Source: Arcobacter sp. (GTDB taxonomy: Bacteria > Campylobacterota > Campylobacteria > Campylobacterales > Arcobacteraceae). From it: a stretch of DNA of 64,000 nt. The notes under the pieces were generated by a model. It was given only the letters and a program-made list of their open reading frames with translations, had not been told where the DNA came from and made no database searches. This document shows, in pieces, positions 36,751 through 44,672 of this stretch (the first letter of the stretch is position 1; every line of letters begins with the position of its first letter). Both the position numbers and the translations under genes were made by a program. The stretch lies in assembly GCA_002869535.1 (NCBI GenBank), contig PKUK01000001.1, positions 496,001-560,000 of the forward strand, given 5' to 3'.

Positions 36751-37194
36751 ATGACTATTAAAGAATATATGTCAAACAATCATAAAGAGTGTGATGAACT
36801 ACTTGCACTATTAGAAAGTGCAGTTGAAAAGGGAAATTGGGACAATGCAGTTGAGCTAAATGAAAAGTTTAAAAATGAGACTTTAAAACACTTTGAGATG
36901 GAAGAGAACTATCTATTTCCAATGTTTGATGAAAAAGCCTCTACTGGTGGTTGTGGTCCAACACAAGTTATGAAAATGGAACATGAACAAGCAAGAACAG
37001 TTTTTCCTAAAATTGAAGAATCACTTAAAGAAAAAGATAGTGATAGATTTTTTGGACTAAGTGAATCTATAATGATACTAATCCAACAACATAATTCTAA
37101 AGAAGAACAAATGTTATATACAATGATACAAAATCTATTAAATAATGAAAATGATACTATTGTAGATGGTTTAAAAAGCTATGAGCAAAAATAA
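36751..37194 (+). CDS. hemerythrin-like (HHE) domain protein
   Basis: 147-residue four-helix bundle with the iron-binding His/Glu pattern: NHKECDELL, TLKHFEMEENYLFP, KMEHEQAR, IQQHNSKEEQML. HHE proteins bind a di-iron centre for O2 or NO handling. It follows an FNR-type box and is coupled to a DUF2249 gene (14-bp overlap) and an NnrS-like membrane gene, a typical nitrosative stress grouping. Role inferred from context. Confidence 0.87.
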   Translation: MTIKEYMSNNHKECDELLALLESAVEKGNWDNAVELNEKFKNETLKHFEMEENYLFPMFDEKASTGGCGPTQVMKMEHEQARTVFPKIEESLKEKDSDRFFGLSESIMILIQQHNSKEEQMLYTMIQNLLNNENDTIVDGLKSYEQK

Positions 37195-37405
37195 AACTAT
37201 TATTTTAGATGTAAGCGAGCTTGAAGCTCCTTACCCTCTTATGCAAGGATTAGAAGCAGTACATAATCTAAAAGAAGATGAAATACTTATTTTTAAACAT
37301 AGAATGAGTCCTTGCAAGCTTTTTGAAACAATTGAAAAAAATAGTTTAAGATATGAAATTATAAAAGATGAAGAAAACTATTTTGAGATGAAAATACACA
37401 AATAA
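37181..37405 (+). CDS. DUF2249 domain protein
   Basis: 74 residues. IILDVSELEAPYPLMQGLEAVHNLKEDEIL and HRMSPCKLFETIEKN match DUF2249, a small TusA-like fold often encoded or fused with hemerythrin domains in denitrification and NO-response clusters. The start overlaps the hemerythrin gene by 14 bp, indicating coupling. Molecular role unknown. Confidence 0.82.
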   Translation: MSKNKTIILDVSELEAPYPLMQGLEAVHNLKEDEILIFKHRMSPCKLFETIEKNSLRYEIIKDEENYFEMKIHK

Positions 37406-37416
37406 AGGCTTAAAAT

Positions 37417-38658
37417 ATGCAAATGCAAGGTTTATCTTTAGATCAAGCACCACCTTATAAAATCCCTATGTTTTATTACATAATTGCTTCTATTTACTTA
37501 GTTACTTTTTCTATTTGTATGTTTATTTATGCAAATGGTATTGAAGGTAGATATTACTATGAAGCTATAGCTCTTACACATGTTTTAACCCTTGGTTTTT
37601 TCACTCATGTGATGTTTGGTTCACTATTTCAGATGATTCCTGTCATTATTGGAGTTGCATATAAAAAAGTAAATATTCAAGCTAAAATCATACTCTTTTT
37701 GCTAAATACTGGAACAATATGTTTTACAACAGGTTTTTTATTAACAAGTAAAATTCTTATGCATATTGCTAGCTTATGTTTACTTCTTGCTATTGTTTAT
37801 TTTGTAGTAATTACTTTTTTTACTATTTTAAAAACTGAAGATAAAAATCCAACAGTTAAGACATTTTTAACAGCCCTTGGATTTTTAATTTTAGGTTTAG
37901 CATTTGGAATACTCTCTTTAATAAATCATAATAGTGGTTTTACATCAAGAAACTTTGCTGATGCACATATTAGTTATATCTTCTTTGGATGGCTTATCAT
38001 GCTTATTTCAGGAGTTTCATATAAGGTTATTCCTATGTTTTATGTGACTAAAGAGTATCCATTATTTATAAAAAATCATTTTTATTGGATAGTAACTATA
38101 ATAATACTTTTATTGTCCCTATTTATAATTACTAATTCAGAGTTAGTACCACTATTTAAAACTCTATTGGCTTTATCTTCTCTTATATTTTCACTTACAA
38201 CAATCTATTTACTAAAAAATAGAAAAAGACCAAGAAGAGACACTACAATTAATCTTTGGTATTTTGCGATGATAAACTTATCAGTTGCTTCTGTTATTTG
38301 GATTGTATCAATTTGGGTTAATTTAGATATTAATTTTTTACTTGCAGTCACTTTTGGTCTTGGGTTTGCATACTCTATTATAAATGGAATGTTATATAAA
38401 ATAGTTCCATTTCTTACCTGGTTTCATCTTAGTTCAAAAATGATTTTTGATGCGGAGATGTCACAAGTAATAAAAAGTAAATATATGAAACTACAATACA
38501 ACATATATATTGTTTCTTATATTACTTTTTTATTAGCGGTGTTTTTTAAAGCTCTGATTTATCTAGCTAGTTTATTATTTCTTGTTTCAGCTTTAATATT
38601 ATGTTACAACATTATAAGTGCATTTAGCTATTACAAAAAGTTAAGCCAGCCTATTTAG
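37417..38658 (+). CDS. NnrS-like / heme-copper oxidase subunit I-like membrane protein
   Basis: 413 residues with about twelve hydrophobic segments and no soluble domain. Conserved His residues lie in membrane segments (EAIALTHVLTLGFFTHVMFGSL, ADAHISYIFFGWL, PFLTWFHLSSKM), suggesting heme or metal binding as in NnrS and subunit-I-like proteins. With hemerythrin and DUF2249 behind an FNR-type box, a part in the response to NO is inferred. ATG 12 bp after the DUF2249 stop. Confidence 0.7.
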   Translation: MQMQGLSLDQAPPYKIPMFYYIIASIYLVTFSICMFIYANGIEGRYYYEAIALTHVLTLGFFTHVMFGSLFQMIPVIIGVAYKKVNIQAKIILFLLNTGTICFTTGFLLTSKILMHIASLCLLLAIVYFVVITFFTILKTEDKNPTVKTFLTALGFLILGLAFGILSLINHNSGFTSRNFADAHISYIFFGWLIMLISGVSYKVIPMFYVTKEYPLFIKNHFYWIVTIIILLLSLFIITNSELVPLFKTLLALSSLIFSLTTIYLLKNRKRPRRDTTINLWYFAMINLSVASVIWIVSIWVNLDINFLLAVTFGLGFAYSIINGMLYKIVPFLTWFHLSSKMIFDAEMSQVIKSKYMKLQYNIYIVSYITFLLAVFFKALIYLASLLFLVSALILCYNIISAFSYYKKLSQPI

Positions 38659-40084
38659 TATAAAAAGAGATTCCTTCATCTAGTAATCTCTTTACAACTT
38701 TTTGACTTAGTTGTGATTTTAATTCCATGATTTGGTGATATGGAGCCACATACCAAATACGAAGAACAAAAAAAGGCTCTTTTGTATCAGGGATAAGGTG
38801 AATCCTTGGTCGAAATTCACGTGAACGCATATCATAACGCTTTCTCATACTTTGAAACTGTTTTGAAGCTACTTCCATATATTTTTCTGTCATTTCATAT
38901 GCCACTTCTGCAGCTATTGTTTCAGCTTTTTGTGTATCTGTAGAAAAAGGAATACATAGCTCTATCATGTCATAAATAGTTTTCATTTTATCATGGGTAT
39001 AGTTAAATACATAGTTATTTACAAATAGACTATTTGCTATAAAAACAATACGTCCTGCAATCTTTGTTTGAGCAGAAGTAGTATTGTTTATACTTTCATA
39101 TAGGGTTGTTTTAAATAAAGATATTGCAATAACTTCTCCAATAACTGGATTATTATTTATATTAATTAAGATTCTGTCACCTATTTGTATTTGACCACCA
39201 ATTACCAACTGAAACCAAGCTGCCATACTTTGTAAATACTCTTTCATAGAGATAGTCATAGCAGCTGCAATAACACCTATTAAGGTAGCAGCATAAATTA
39301 TGTTACCTATGTTGAAAAAAATCACCACAACAAGTATAATCACAAAAAAAGTGATGTTTAAAGCCTTTCTTATTTTAAAAAGCTTCTCTTCATTGTCAAT
39401 TTTTTTAGTGATAAAATACTTTGATACATAAAAAAGTATAAAAAGTAAGATAATAATTGATAGATTTAAGATATGCATACGTAGTTGCGTTTGTTCATAC
39501 TCTTTTAAAGCATTAATATACAAATCTTTTGTACGTTTCAATACCTCTTCTTTACCTTCTATTAGGCCTTTTGCATTGTCAAAATATGTTATTATTTTTT
39601 TTAGTTGCTCTTCTTTTTTAAGATTTTTATTTTCTTGTTCAGAAGTTATTTTAAGCTCATTTTCCAAGTACTCAACTGCTTCATCATACTGTTTTCTTAA
39701 AAAATTTAATTTCTGAGTTTCAACTGCAAATTTTGTTTTTTGATTTGAAAAGAGATAATCTATTAAATTTATCTCTTTTATATTTGTTCCAATAATTACT
39801 TTTTCTAACATATCATCAAATGATTTTGGTAATTCATCAAGAATTTTCTTTTTACTCTCTTGTAGACTTAAAAGTTGTCTCAGTTCTGTTCTTTTTTGTC
39901 CACTAGCATTTTTAATATCTTTTTCTAATGCTTTTATTTCATCATCAATAGCTTGAGTTTTTATTAGGTTATTATAAACCTGAATCCAACTATTATTCTC
40001 TTTTTCTAAATAGTTTAACTCTTCAGCATTTGATATACCAACAAATAAAAATAAAATAAATACAAAATTTAATAATCTTTTAAC
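38651..40084 (-). CDS. MscS-family mechanosensitive channel with signal peptide; start codon apparently lost
   Basis: The ORF track starts at an internal ATG (39811), but the frame is open and coding-like for 91 further codons, down to a signal-peptide-like (x)KRLLNFVFILFLFVGISNA at 40084. At the expected start, 5-6 bp after GGAG, the codon is GTT, with ATT before it and no ATG, GTG or TTG in frame until 39811. GTG to GTT would explain this. The rest is a periplasmic coiled coil, membrane helices and a MscS pore (TLIGVIAAAMTISMKEYLQ, GQIQIGDRILININNNPVIGEV). Related to the 33.3-34.9 kb channel. Confidence 0.72.
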   Translation of the reverse strand, partial: VKRLLNFVFILFLFVGISNAEELNYLEKENNSWIQVYNNLIKTQAIDDEIKALEKDIKNASGQKRTELRQLLSLQESKKKILDELPKSFDDMLEKVIIGTNIKEINLIDYLFSNQKTKFAVETQKLNFLRKQYDEAVEYLENELKITSEQENKNLKKEEQLKKIITYFDNAKGLIEGKEEVLKRTKDLYINALKEYEQTQLRMHILNLSIIILLFILFYVSKYFITKKIDNEEKLFKIRKALNITFFVIILVVVIFFNIGNIIYAATLIGVIAAAMTISMKEYLQSMAAWFQLVIGGQIQIGDRILININNNPVIGEVIAISLFKTTLYESINNTTSAQTKIAGRIVFIANSLFVNNYVFNYTHDKMKTIYDMIELCIPFSTDTQKAETIAAEVAYEMTEKYMEVASKQFQSMRKRYDMRSREFRPRIHLIPDTKEPFFVLRIWYVAPYHQIMELKSQLSQKVVKRLLDEGISFYTK

Positions 40085-40122
40085 AATATCTCCATAAAAT
40101 TAAAAATCATATTTTAACATAT

Positions 40123-40776
40123 TTATACTCTAAATTTTTCAAACAACTCTTTTTTATCCATTTGAATTTCTATATTATTACTATAGATTCTTTTTTTAAA
40201 TTTTTTATATAATTTTATTTGAAGAATAATTCCAAACACACCTATAATAGATAAAAATATCAATAAGCCAGTCAAATCTTTATTAAAATAATCATATATC
40301 ATTGCACTAATACTTCCTGCAACTATTGCCCCAGAAATCATAAAGGACCTAATCATTAAATAATCTTTTAACTCTACTTTTTCATCTTGCATGAAATCAA
40401 CAGTATGTATTCTTGCTATTTCAAAAGTAATACCTTGAATTGTGAATATTGTTAATATTACATAAGTAAATATTAAAATTGATTGTGAAAACATCATATA
40501 AGAAAATATCTGTACAATATCCAAAATAATAGCAAACAAGTAGATATTATAAATCTTTATATGTTTAAAAAGGGGTTGAATAAACCCATCCAAAGCACCA
40601 ATTAGCATATAAAAACTTATCATAAAAACAGGAAGATAAGTTCCTTCAAGTTTTGTAACAAAAGGAATCAATGTCCAATCAATATATGTTATTAAAAACA
40701 GTGTTAGAGATTGTATTTTTAAGAAGTTACTACTTCTTATTTCTTTAAATATAGGGGCATAGTTTCTAAATGCCAT
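40123..40776 (-). CDS. polytopic membrane protein, possibly half-size MFS-like
   Basis: 217 residues with about six hydrophobic segments and a basic C-terminal tail (KLYKKFKKRIYS). The pattern resembles one half of a major facilitator (the SFYMLIGALDGFIQPLFKH loop), but no family can be named with confidence. It stands alone between mscS and rlmF. Could be a complete small protein or a remnant of a larger transporter. Confidence 0.6.
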   Translation of the reverse strand: MAFRNYAPIFKEIRSSNFLKIQSLTLFLITYIDWTLIPFVTKLEGTYLPVFMISFYMLIGALDGFIQPLFKHIKIYNIYLFAIILDIVQIFSYMMFSQSILIFTYVILTIFTIQGITFEIARIHTVDFMQDEKVELKDYLMIRSFMISGAIVAGSISAMIYDYFNKDLTGLLIFLSIIGVFGIILQIKLYKKFKKRIYSNNIEIQMDKKELFEKFRV

Positions 40777-40858
40777 GGGTTCGCCTTTGAAAAAAGCGAA
40801 TTATACTACAGATTTTTGATTTTGAAGCAAAATAAAATATTTATTTTTTATTTATATC

Positions 40859-41803
40859 TTACCACTTTGATGCCCACAGTTTTTGCTCATCTTTTGTAAG
40901 GAATGTCCAGATAACTATTCTACTAACTTTTTGCCCATGTTGCATCTCAATAGTGTCATATTCTGTGGGTTTAACATACTCAATAGTGTCATAGATAAAT
41001 TGAAGATTGTCTTTTTTTGATACGATAGTACTAAACCAAAAACAGTTTTTTGCATACTTTTTACTCTGTTTAATCATGGCTTTTACAAAGGCTACTTCTC
41101 CACCTTTGCACCACAGTTCATTGCTTTTACCACCAAAGTTTAAGCTAGCTTTTTCAACTACTTTTTTAGTAAGATTTTGTACCTTTCTATTACTCCCCGC
41201 TTGGGCTTGGGCTTGTGATTTATGAAAAGGAGGATTACATAAGGTAAAATCAAACCTATCATCTTCTTTTATAATGCCTGTAAAAATACTATCAGGATTT
41301 AACTGCAACCTACACTCAATATTTCCTATTAAAGAGTCATTTTCTTTTATAATATTCTCAGAGGACTCAAGAGACTCTTTTTCAATATCACTACCTACAA
41401 AAGACCAGCCATAAACGCTGTTTCCTATTATTGGATAAATACAGTTTGCCCCAATACCAATATCAAGTCCTTTTATCTTTGCTCCTGTTGGGACTTTACC
41501 CCCATGAAACTCTGCAAGTAAATCAGCAATATAATGCAAATAATCAGCCCGTCCAGGAATAGGAGGACATAAATAATCTTCTGGAATATACCAGTTCTTT
41601 ATATTGTAAAAGTGAGCAAGAAGTGCTTTGTTTAAAGTTAATACAGCTTTTGCATCTGCAAAATCAATAGATAGTTCATCATATTTATTTTTAAAAACGA
41701 AATCTGCTAGTTTTGGTAAACTTTTTATGAGTTGTGGAAAATCATATCTTTTATTGTGAGGATTTCTTGGATGTAATCCTTTTTTGTGTTCTTTATGTGC
41801 CAT
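40859..41803 (-). CDS. rlmF: 23S rRNA (adenine(1618)-N6)-methyltransferase RlmF
   Basis: 314 residues. N-terminal HKEHKKGLHPRNPHNKRYDF is the family signature. SAM-binding GLDIGIGANCIYPIIG, VGSDIEKESLE and the N6-adenine motif CNPPFHKSQAQAQAGS follow. It methylates A1618 of 23S rRNA. Single gene; ribosome site weak. Confidence 0.94.
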   Translation of the reverse strand: MAHKEHKKGLHPRNPHNKRYDFPQLIKSLPKLADFVFKNKYDELSIDFADAKAVLTLNKALLAHFYNIKNWYIPEDYLCPPIPGRADYLHYIADLLAEFHGGKVPTGAKIKGLDIGIGANCIYPIIGNSVYGWSFVGSDIEKESLESSENIIKENDSLIGNIECRLQLNPDSIFTGIIKEDDRFDFTLCNPPFHKSQAQAQAGSNRKVQNLTKKVVEKASLNFGGKSNELWCKGGEVAFVKAMIKQSKKYAKNCFWFSTIVSKKDNLQFIYDTIEYVKPTEYDTIEMQHGQKVSRIVIWTFLTKDEQKLWASKW

Positions 41804-41904
41804 TATATTTATCTTATTCTTTTATTTATAGGTATTGTACTATAGTTTATCTATATCTATCTTGCTAGATATCTTTACTATAAGAGAGTGTAGATATTAT
41901 TAAA

Positions 41905-41947
41905 AGAGTTTTTAGAGTTTGTAATTGTAAAAAACTCTAAAAACTCT
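41905..41947 (-). terminator. strong rho-independent terminator after the DUF1328 gene
   Basis: Perfect 16-bp inverted repeat AGAGTTTTTAGAGTTT / AAACTCTAAAAACTCT with an 11-nt loop. Read on the minus strand it is followed by TTTTAAT, ending the DUF1328 transcript 14 bp after its stop. Confidence 0.82.
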
Positions 41948-41960
41948 ACTTAGCATTAAT

Positions 41961-42131
41961 TTAAGGGCGTCTACCTTTCATTGCATTTGCAACTGCTGAC
42001 ACAATAAGAAGTACTAAGAATACGAAAAATAGCAATTGAGCAATATTTGCTGCTGCACCTGCAATACCTGAAAATCCCAAAACTCCTGCAATTATTGCAA
42101 GAACTAAAAAAGTTAATGACCATGATAACAT
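41961..42131 (-). CDS. DUF1328 (YtjA-like) small membrane protein
   Basis: Below the ORF-track limit: 56 residues, [20 protein letters not shown]...MKGRRP. Two hydrophobic segments, the conserved [21 protein letters not shown] and a basic tail match the DUF1328/YtjA family, found in stress-induced loci of many proteobacteria. Start ATG has a near-perfect TAGGAGGA ribosome site. Ends at a strong terminator. Function unknown, likely envelope or osmotic stress. Confidence 0.9.
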   Translation of the reverse strand: MLSWSLTFLVLAIIAGVLGFSGIAGAAANIAQLLFFVFLVLLIVSAVANAMKGRRP

Positions 42132-42166
42132 TGTCTCTTCCTCCTAACTTTATTTAATAATTACTT

Positions 42167-42421
42167 TTAAAACTTAGCTAATAGTTTCACCAAAAAAGGT
42201 TTTACATAATTCTGGGATATAAAGGTAGCTATTAACTCTTCTTTTATTCCTGAATTAAAACTTTTTAACGTATCACCTATATCATACCCAGGATCAATTG
42301 CTCTTAGTTTTAACTTAGCAATTTTAAGAGAACTGGGTTTTTTAGTAAATATAGAGTCATCTCCCTCTAATTTAGATACTAAATTATTAAGTTTTTCTAT
42401 CTTTTTTGTTCTATTTTCCAT
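42167..42421 (-). CDS. small basic protein at the YqjK position
   Basis: 84 residues, Lys-rich, predominantly helical (KKIEKLNNLVSKLEGD, KIAKLKLRAID). It overlaps the upstream holin-X-like gene by 25 bp. In E. coli the order yqjD-yqjE-yqjK has a small basic protein in this place, so it may be the counterpart, though sequence similarity is not evident by eye. Possibly binds the membrane partner or the ribosome. Confidence 0.55.
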   Translation of the reverse strand: MENRTKKIEKLNNLVSKLEGDDSIFTKKPSSLKIAKLKLRAIDPGYDIGDTLKSFNSGIKEELIATFISQNYVKPFLVKLLAKF

Positions 42422-42687
42422 GAGGCGACCTTAGACACTATTAATGCTAATATTAAAACTATCAAAGCTGTTATAAAATAGGCAAAAACCTCACCTAAAT
42501 AACTTTCAATCCAAACTTTTATTCCCAAAAAGAAAAAAATAGATGCCAAAACAAGTAAAGAAAGTGAAAAAAGTTTTATCATTAAACCCTTTGCACTACT
42601 TACAAAAGAAGATTCTACCTCTTTTATTTGAGCTTCTATTAATTCTATAACAGAAATAATAAATTCTGAAATTGTAACTTTTGACAT
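42397..42687 (-). CDS. phage holin family (YqjE-like, holin-X) membrane protein
   Basis: 96 residues. An amphipathic N-terminal helix (ISEFIISVIELIEAQIKEVESS) precedes two adjacent membrane segments (LLVLASIFFFLGIKVWIESYLG, YFITALIVLILALIV), as in YqjE/Actinobacterial holin-X proteins. Despite the family name there is no phage context here; the gene lies between DUF883 and YqjK-like genes, the usual chromosomal stress-operon setting. Confidence 0.8.
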   Translation of the reverse strand: MSKVTISEFIISVIELIEAQIKEVESSFVSSAKGLMIKLFSLSLLVLASIFFFLGIKVWIESYLGEVFAYFITALIVLILALIVSKVASWKIEQKR

Positions 42688-42688
42688 T

Positions 42689-42991
42689 TTATTTTTTTAC
42701 TAGCCAAGCTGCTAAAAAACCTAACCCAAATGTTACTGCAACACTTTTGAAAGGATCATTTTTAATTTTAGATTCAACTTCACCAACTTCATCTAAACCT
42801 TTACTTTTTAACTCATATAGTTTTGCTTTTAATTCATCAATTGATAAATCTTCAAAAATATCAAGTTTACTTTTACTTTTGTTAACTTTTTCGGCTGTAG
42901 CTTCCTTTAAACTAGAAGATAACTCTTTTATATCTGTTTTTAAAAGCTCGATATCTTCTTTTAATTTTGTAACCTCTTGAGTAGTTGCCAT
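42689..42991 (-). CDS. YqjD/ElaB-like (DUF883) membrane-anchored protein
   Basis: 100 residues. The ORF track begins 18 codons early; the ATG at 42991 (MATTQEV) directly follows GGAGAAGAA and is preferred. A long charged helix (KLKEDIELLKTDIKELSSSLKE) leads to a C-terminal membrane anchor with the family's PFKSVAVTFGLGFLAAWLVKK. E. coli members tether ribosomes to the inner membrane in stationary phase. It is first of a three-gene set with the YqjE- and YqjK-like genes. Confidence 0.87.
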   Translation of the reverse strand: MATTQEVTKLKEDIELLKTDIKELSSSLKEATAEKVNKSKSKLDIFEDLSIDELKAKLYELKSKGLDEVGEVESKIKNDPFKSVAVTFGLGFLAAWLVKK

Positions 42992-43205
42992 TTCTTCTCC
43001 TTTAATATTTTTTAATACGACTTCTTGACTTCTTAAATCTATCATAATGAATATTAATCACAAATAAAAATTATTATTTAGCAGTATTATATAAAAAAAC
43101 AATATATTTATTTTATAAAAGAATTTATTAACAACTATATTACTTGCTTGTAACTATTATTTAAATTTAAGATTACAACAATAAAAAATACAATTAATTA
43201 AAAAA

Positions 43206-43220
43206 ATGACCTTTTGTCAT
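43206..43220. promoter_or_regulatory. dyad ATGAC-N5-GTCAT upstream of the plus-strand stress genes
   Basis: ATGACCTTTTGTCAT, perfect 5-bp arms, in the 300-bp divergent gap between the DUF883 gene and the small ORF at 43294. It may be an operator for the divergent stress genes. The rest of the gap is very A/T rich with no other feature seen. Confidence 0.35.
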
Positions 43221-43293
43221 AAATTTATCTATATTATTTAAGGAATATTTTATTAGCTTTTGTTATAGTTTAGTATAAATAAGGAGGATTATT

Positions 43294-43380
43294 ATGAAAT
43301 ACAAATCAATAAAACTGCCTTTTACCTATGATACTTTGAAATCTATAGTATCTACAAATGTATTTTATTCTAGAGAATAA
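43294..43380 (+). CDS. candidate small protein (28 residues) with an optimal RBS
   Basis: MKYKSIKLPFTYDTLKSIVSTN... then stop. Below the ORF-track limit, but preceded by a perfect AAGGAGG at 6-7 bp spacing and by TATAGT/TATAAAT promoter-like elements. It lies 76 bp upstream of the sll1863-type gene. No homology recognised. The quality of its ribosome site is the main argument that it is translated, as a small protein or a leader peptide. Confidence 0.45.
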   Translation: MKYKSIKLPFTYDTLKSIVSTNVFYSRE

Positions 43381-43456
43381 TTAAAATAAATATCGTAGAT
43401 ATTTAATTAGAACACTAGAAATAAATAAAACGTAAATAATTTTAAAGGAGAAAGTC

Positions 43457-43744
43457 ATGAGTATGAAAAAAGAATATGAAGTAAAATTACAAGCACAGTT
43501 AGATGAATGGAGTGCAGAGATAGATAGACTTAAAGCAAAAGCTGAGGCTGAAAAAGCAGATAAAAAAATCAAATATTATGAAGAAATTGATAAACTAAAA
43601 TCTATGAAAAAAAATGCTGATGAGAAACTCACAGAGCTTAAAAATGCAAGTGATGATGCATGGGAGGACTTAAAGGCAGGAATTGACAGTGCTTGGATTT
43701 CTTTTGGTGATGCATTGAAGTCAGCTGGTTCGAGATTTAAGTAA
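43457..43744 (+). CDS. sll1863-family stress response coiled-coil protein
   Basis: 95 residues, one long charged coiled coil with the family's YEVKLQAQLDEWSAEIDRLKAKAE start and DDAWEDLKAGIDSAWISFGDALKSA end. Members are induced by salt and other stresses; biochemical role unknown. The ATG has AAAGGAG upstream. It is followed 39 bp later by a secreted relative. Confidence 0.85.
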   Translation: MSMKKEYEVKLQAQLDEWSAEIDRLKAKAEAEKADKKIKYYEEIDKLKSMKKNADEKLTELKNASDDAWEDLKAGIDSAWISFGDALKSAGSRFK

Positions 43745-43783
43745 ATATCATACTTATTGCAAATATAATTTAGGAGATTACAC

Positions 43784-44242
43784 ATGAAACTACATATACA
43801 TATATTAATGATAATCGGTTTACTTGGTCTTGCAACCTCATTGTCTTATGCTCAAAGTGAAGATACAGATACCTCAATTAAAGAAGTAAAAAAAGAGACC
43901 CAAGAGTTATTTAAAACTATTGGAAACTATACTGTAGATAAAAAAGATGAAACACTAAAAAAAGCAAAAGAGAGTTTAGATAAGCTAGATGAACGTGTTG
44001 ATACTTTAGAGTCAAAGGTTGATAAACAATGGGATAAAATGAACAAAGCTGTTCGTATGGAAACCCGAGAAAATCTTAGAACTCTTCGTAAACAACGTAA
44101 TCAAGTTGCCCAATGGTATGGTGGTATGAAAAATAGTACTGCTGAGGCATGGGAATACACGAAAAAAGGCTTTTCAGATGCGTATAAAGATTTAGAAAAA
44201 GCTTGGGAAAAATCTGAAAAAGAATTTAGCTCAACAAAATAA
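43784..44242 (+). CDS. periplasmic coiled-coil protein related to the stress protein upstream
   Basis: 152 residues with a signal peptide (MKLHIHILMIIGLLGLATSLSYA). The mature part is a charged helix with repeated Lys/Glu/Asp heptads and ends in WGGMKNSTAEAW-like YGGMKNSTAEAWEYTKKGFSDAYKDLEKAW, echoing the tail of the sll1863-type protein. Probably an envelope counterpart in the same stress response. Strong TTTAGGAG ribosome site. Confidence 0.7.
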   Translation: MKLHIHILMIIGLLGLATSLSYAQSEDTDTSIKEVKKETQELFKTIGNYTVDKKDETLKKAKESLDKLDERVDTLESKVDKQWDKMNKAVRMETRENLRTLRKQRNQVAQWYGGMKNSTAEAWEYTKKGFSDAYKDLEKAWEKSEKEFSSTK

Positions 44243-44269
44243 ACTACTTTAGCATACTACAAATAAAGA

Positions 44270-44306
44270 GTCTGGCACTTATATTATAAAAAGTGTCAGA
44301 CCAGTT
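44270..44306 (+). terminator. hairpin terminator after the periplasmic coiled-coil gene
   Basis: GTCTGGCACTT / AAGTGTCAGAC, an 11-bp stem with one G-U pair and a 10-nt loop, followed by CAGTTTTA. Confidence 0.6.
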
Positions 44307-44351
44307 TTATGTTTATTGAAATTAACAAATTAATTTAATTTGGAGGAAAAA

Positions 44352-44579
44352 ATGCCATACAAAAGTATTAATGAGTTACCAAAACAAGCAAAAAACAACC
44401 TACCAAAACATGCACAAGAGATTTATAAAGAAGCATATAATAGTGCATGGGAAGAGTACAAAGACCCAAAAGATAGAAAAGATGACAGTTCAAGAGAAGA
44501 AGTTGCTCATAAAGTTGCTTGGGCTGCTGTAAAAAATGTATATGAAAAAAATAATAAAGAAAATTGGGTTAAAAAATAA
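44352..44579 (+). CDS. ChaB family protein
   Basis: 75 residues. The track starts at a TTG within the ribosome site; the ATG at 44352 lies 6 bp after GGAGG and is used. PYKSINELPKQAKNNLPKHAQEIYKEAYNSAWEEY and the C-terminal AHKVAWAAVKNVYEK are the ChaB signature. ChaB proteins are associated with cation/osmotic stress; E. coli ChaB was named as a possible regulator of the ChaA antiporter, but none is nearby here. Confidence 0.9.
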   Translation: MPYKSINELPKQAKNNLPKHAQEIYKEAYNSAWEEYKDPKDRKDDSSREEVAHKVAWAAVKNVYEKNNKENWVKK

Positions 44580-44672
44580 AAATGATACCTTATCAATTTT
44601 TATAGAATTTAATTAGAAAATTGGTATAGTTTTCTTTAACTAACAGTTATATAATATCTAAGGAGCTTAATA

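Noticed and set aside
42397-42687. Holin-family gene as evidence of a prophage
   Set aside because: The YqjE/holin-X family is common in chromosomal stress operons with DUF883 genes, as here; no phage structural or lysis genes are nearby.
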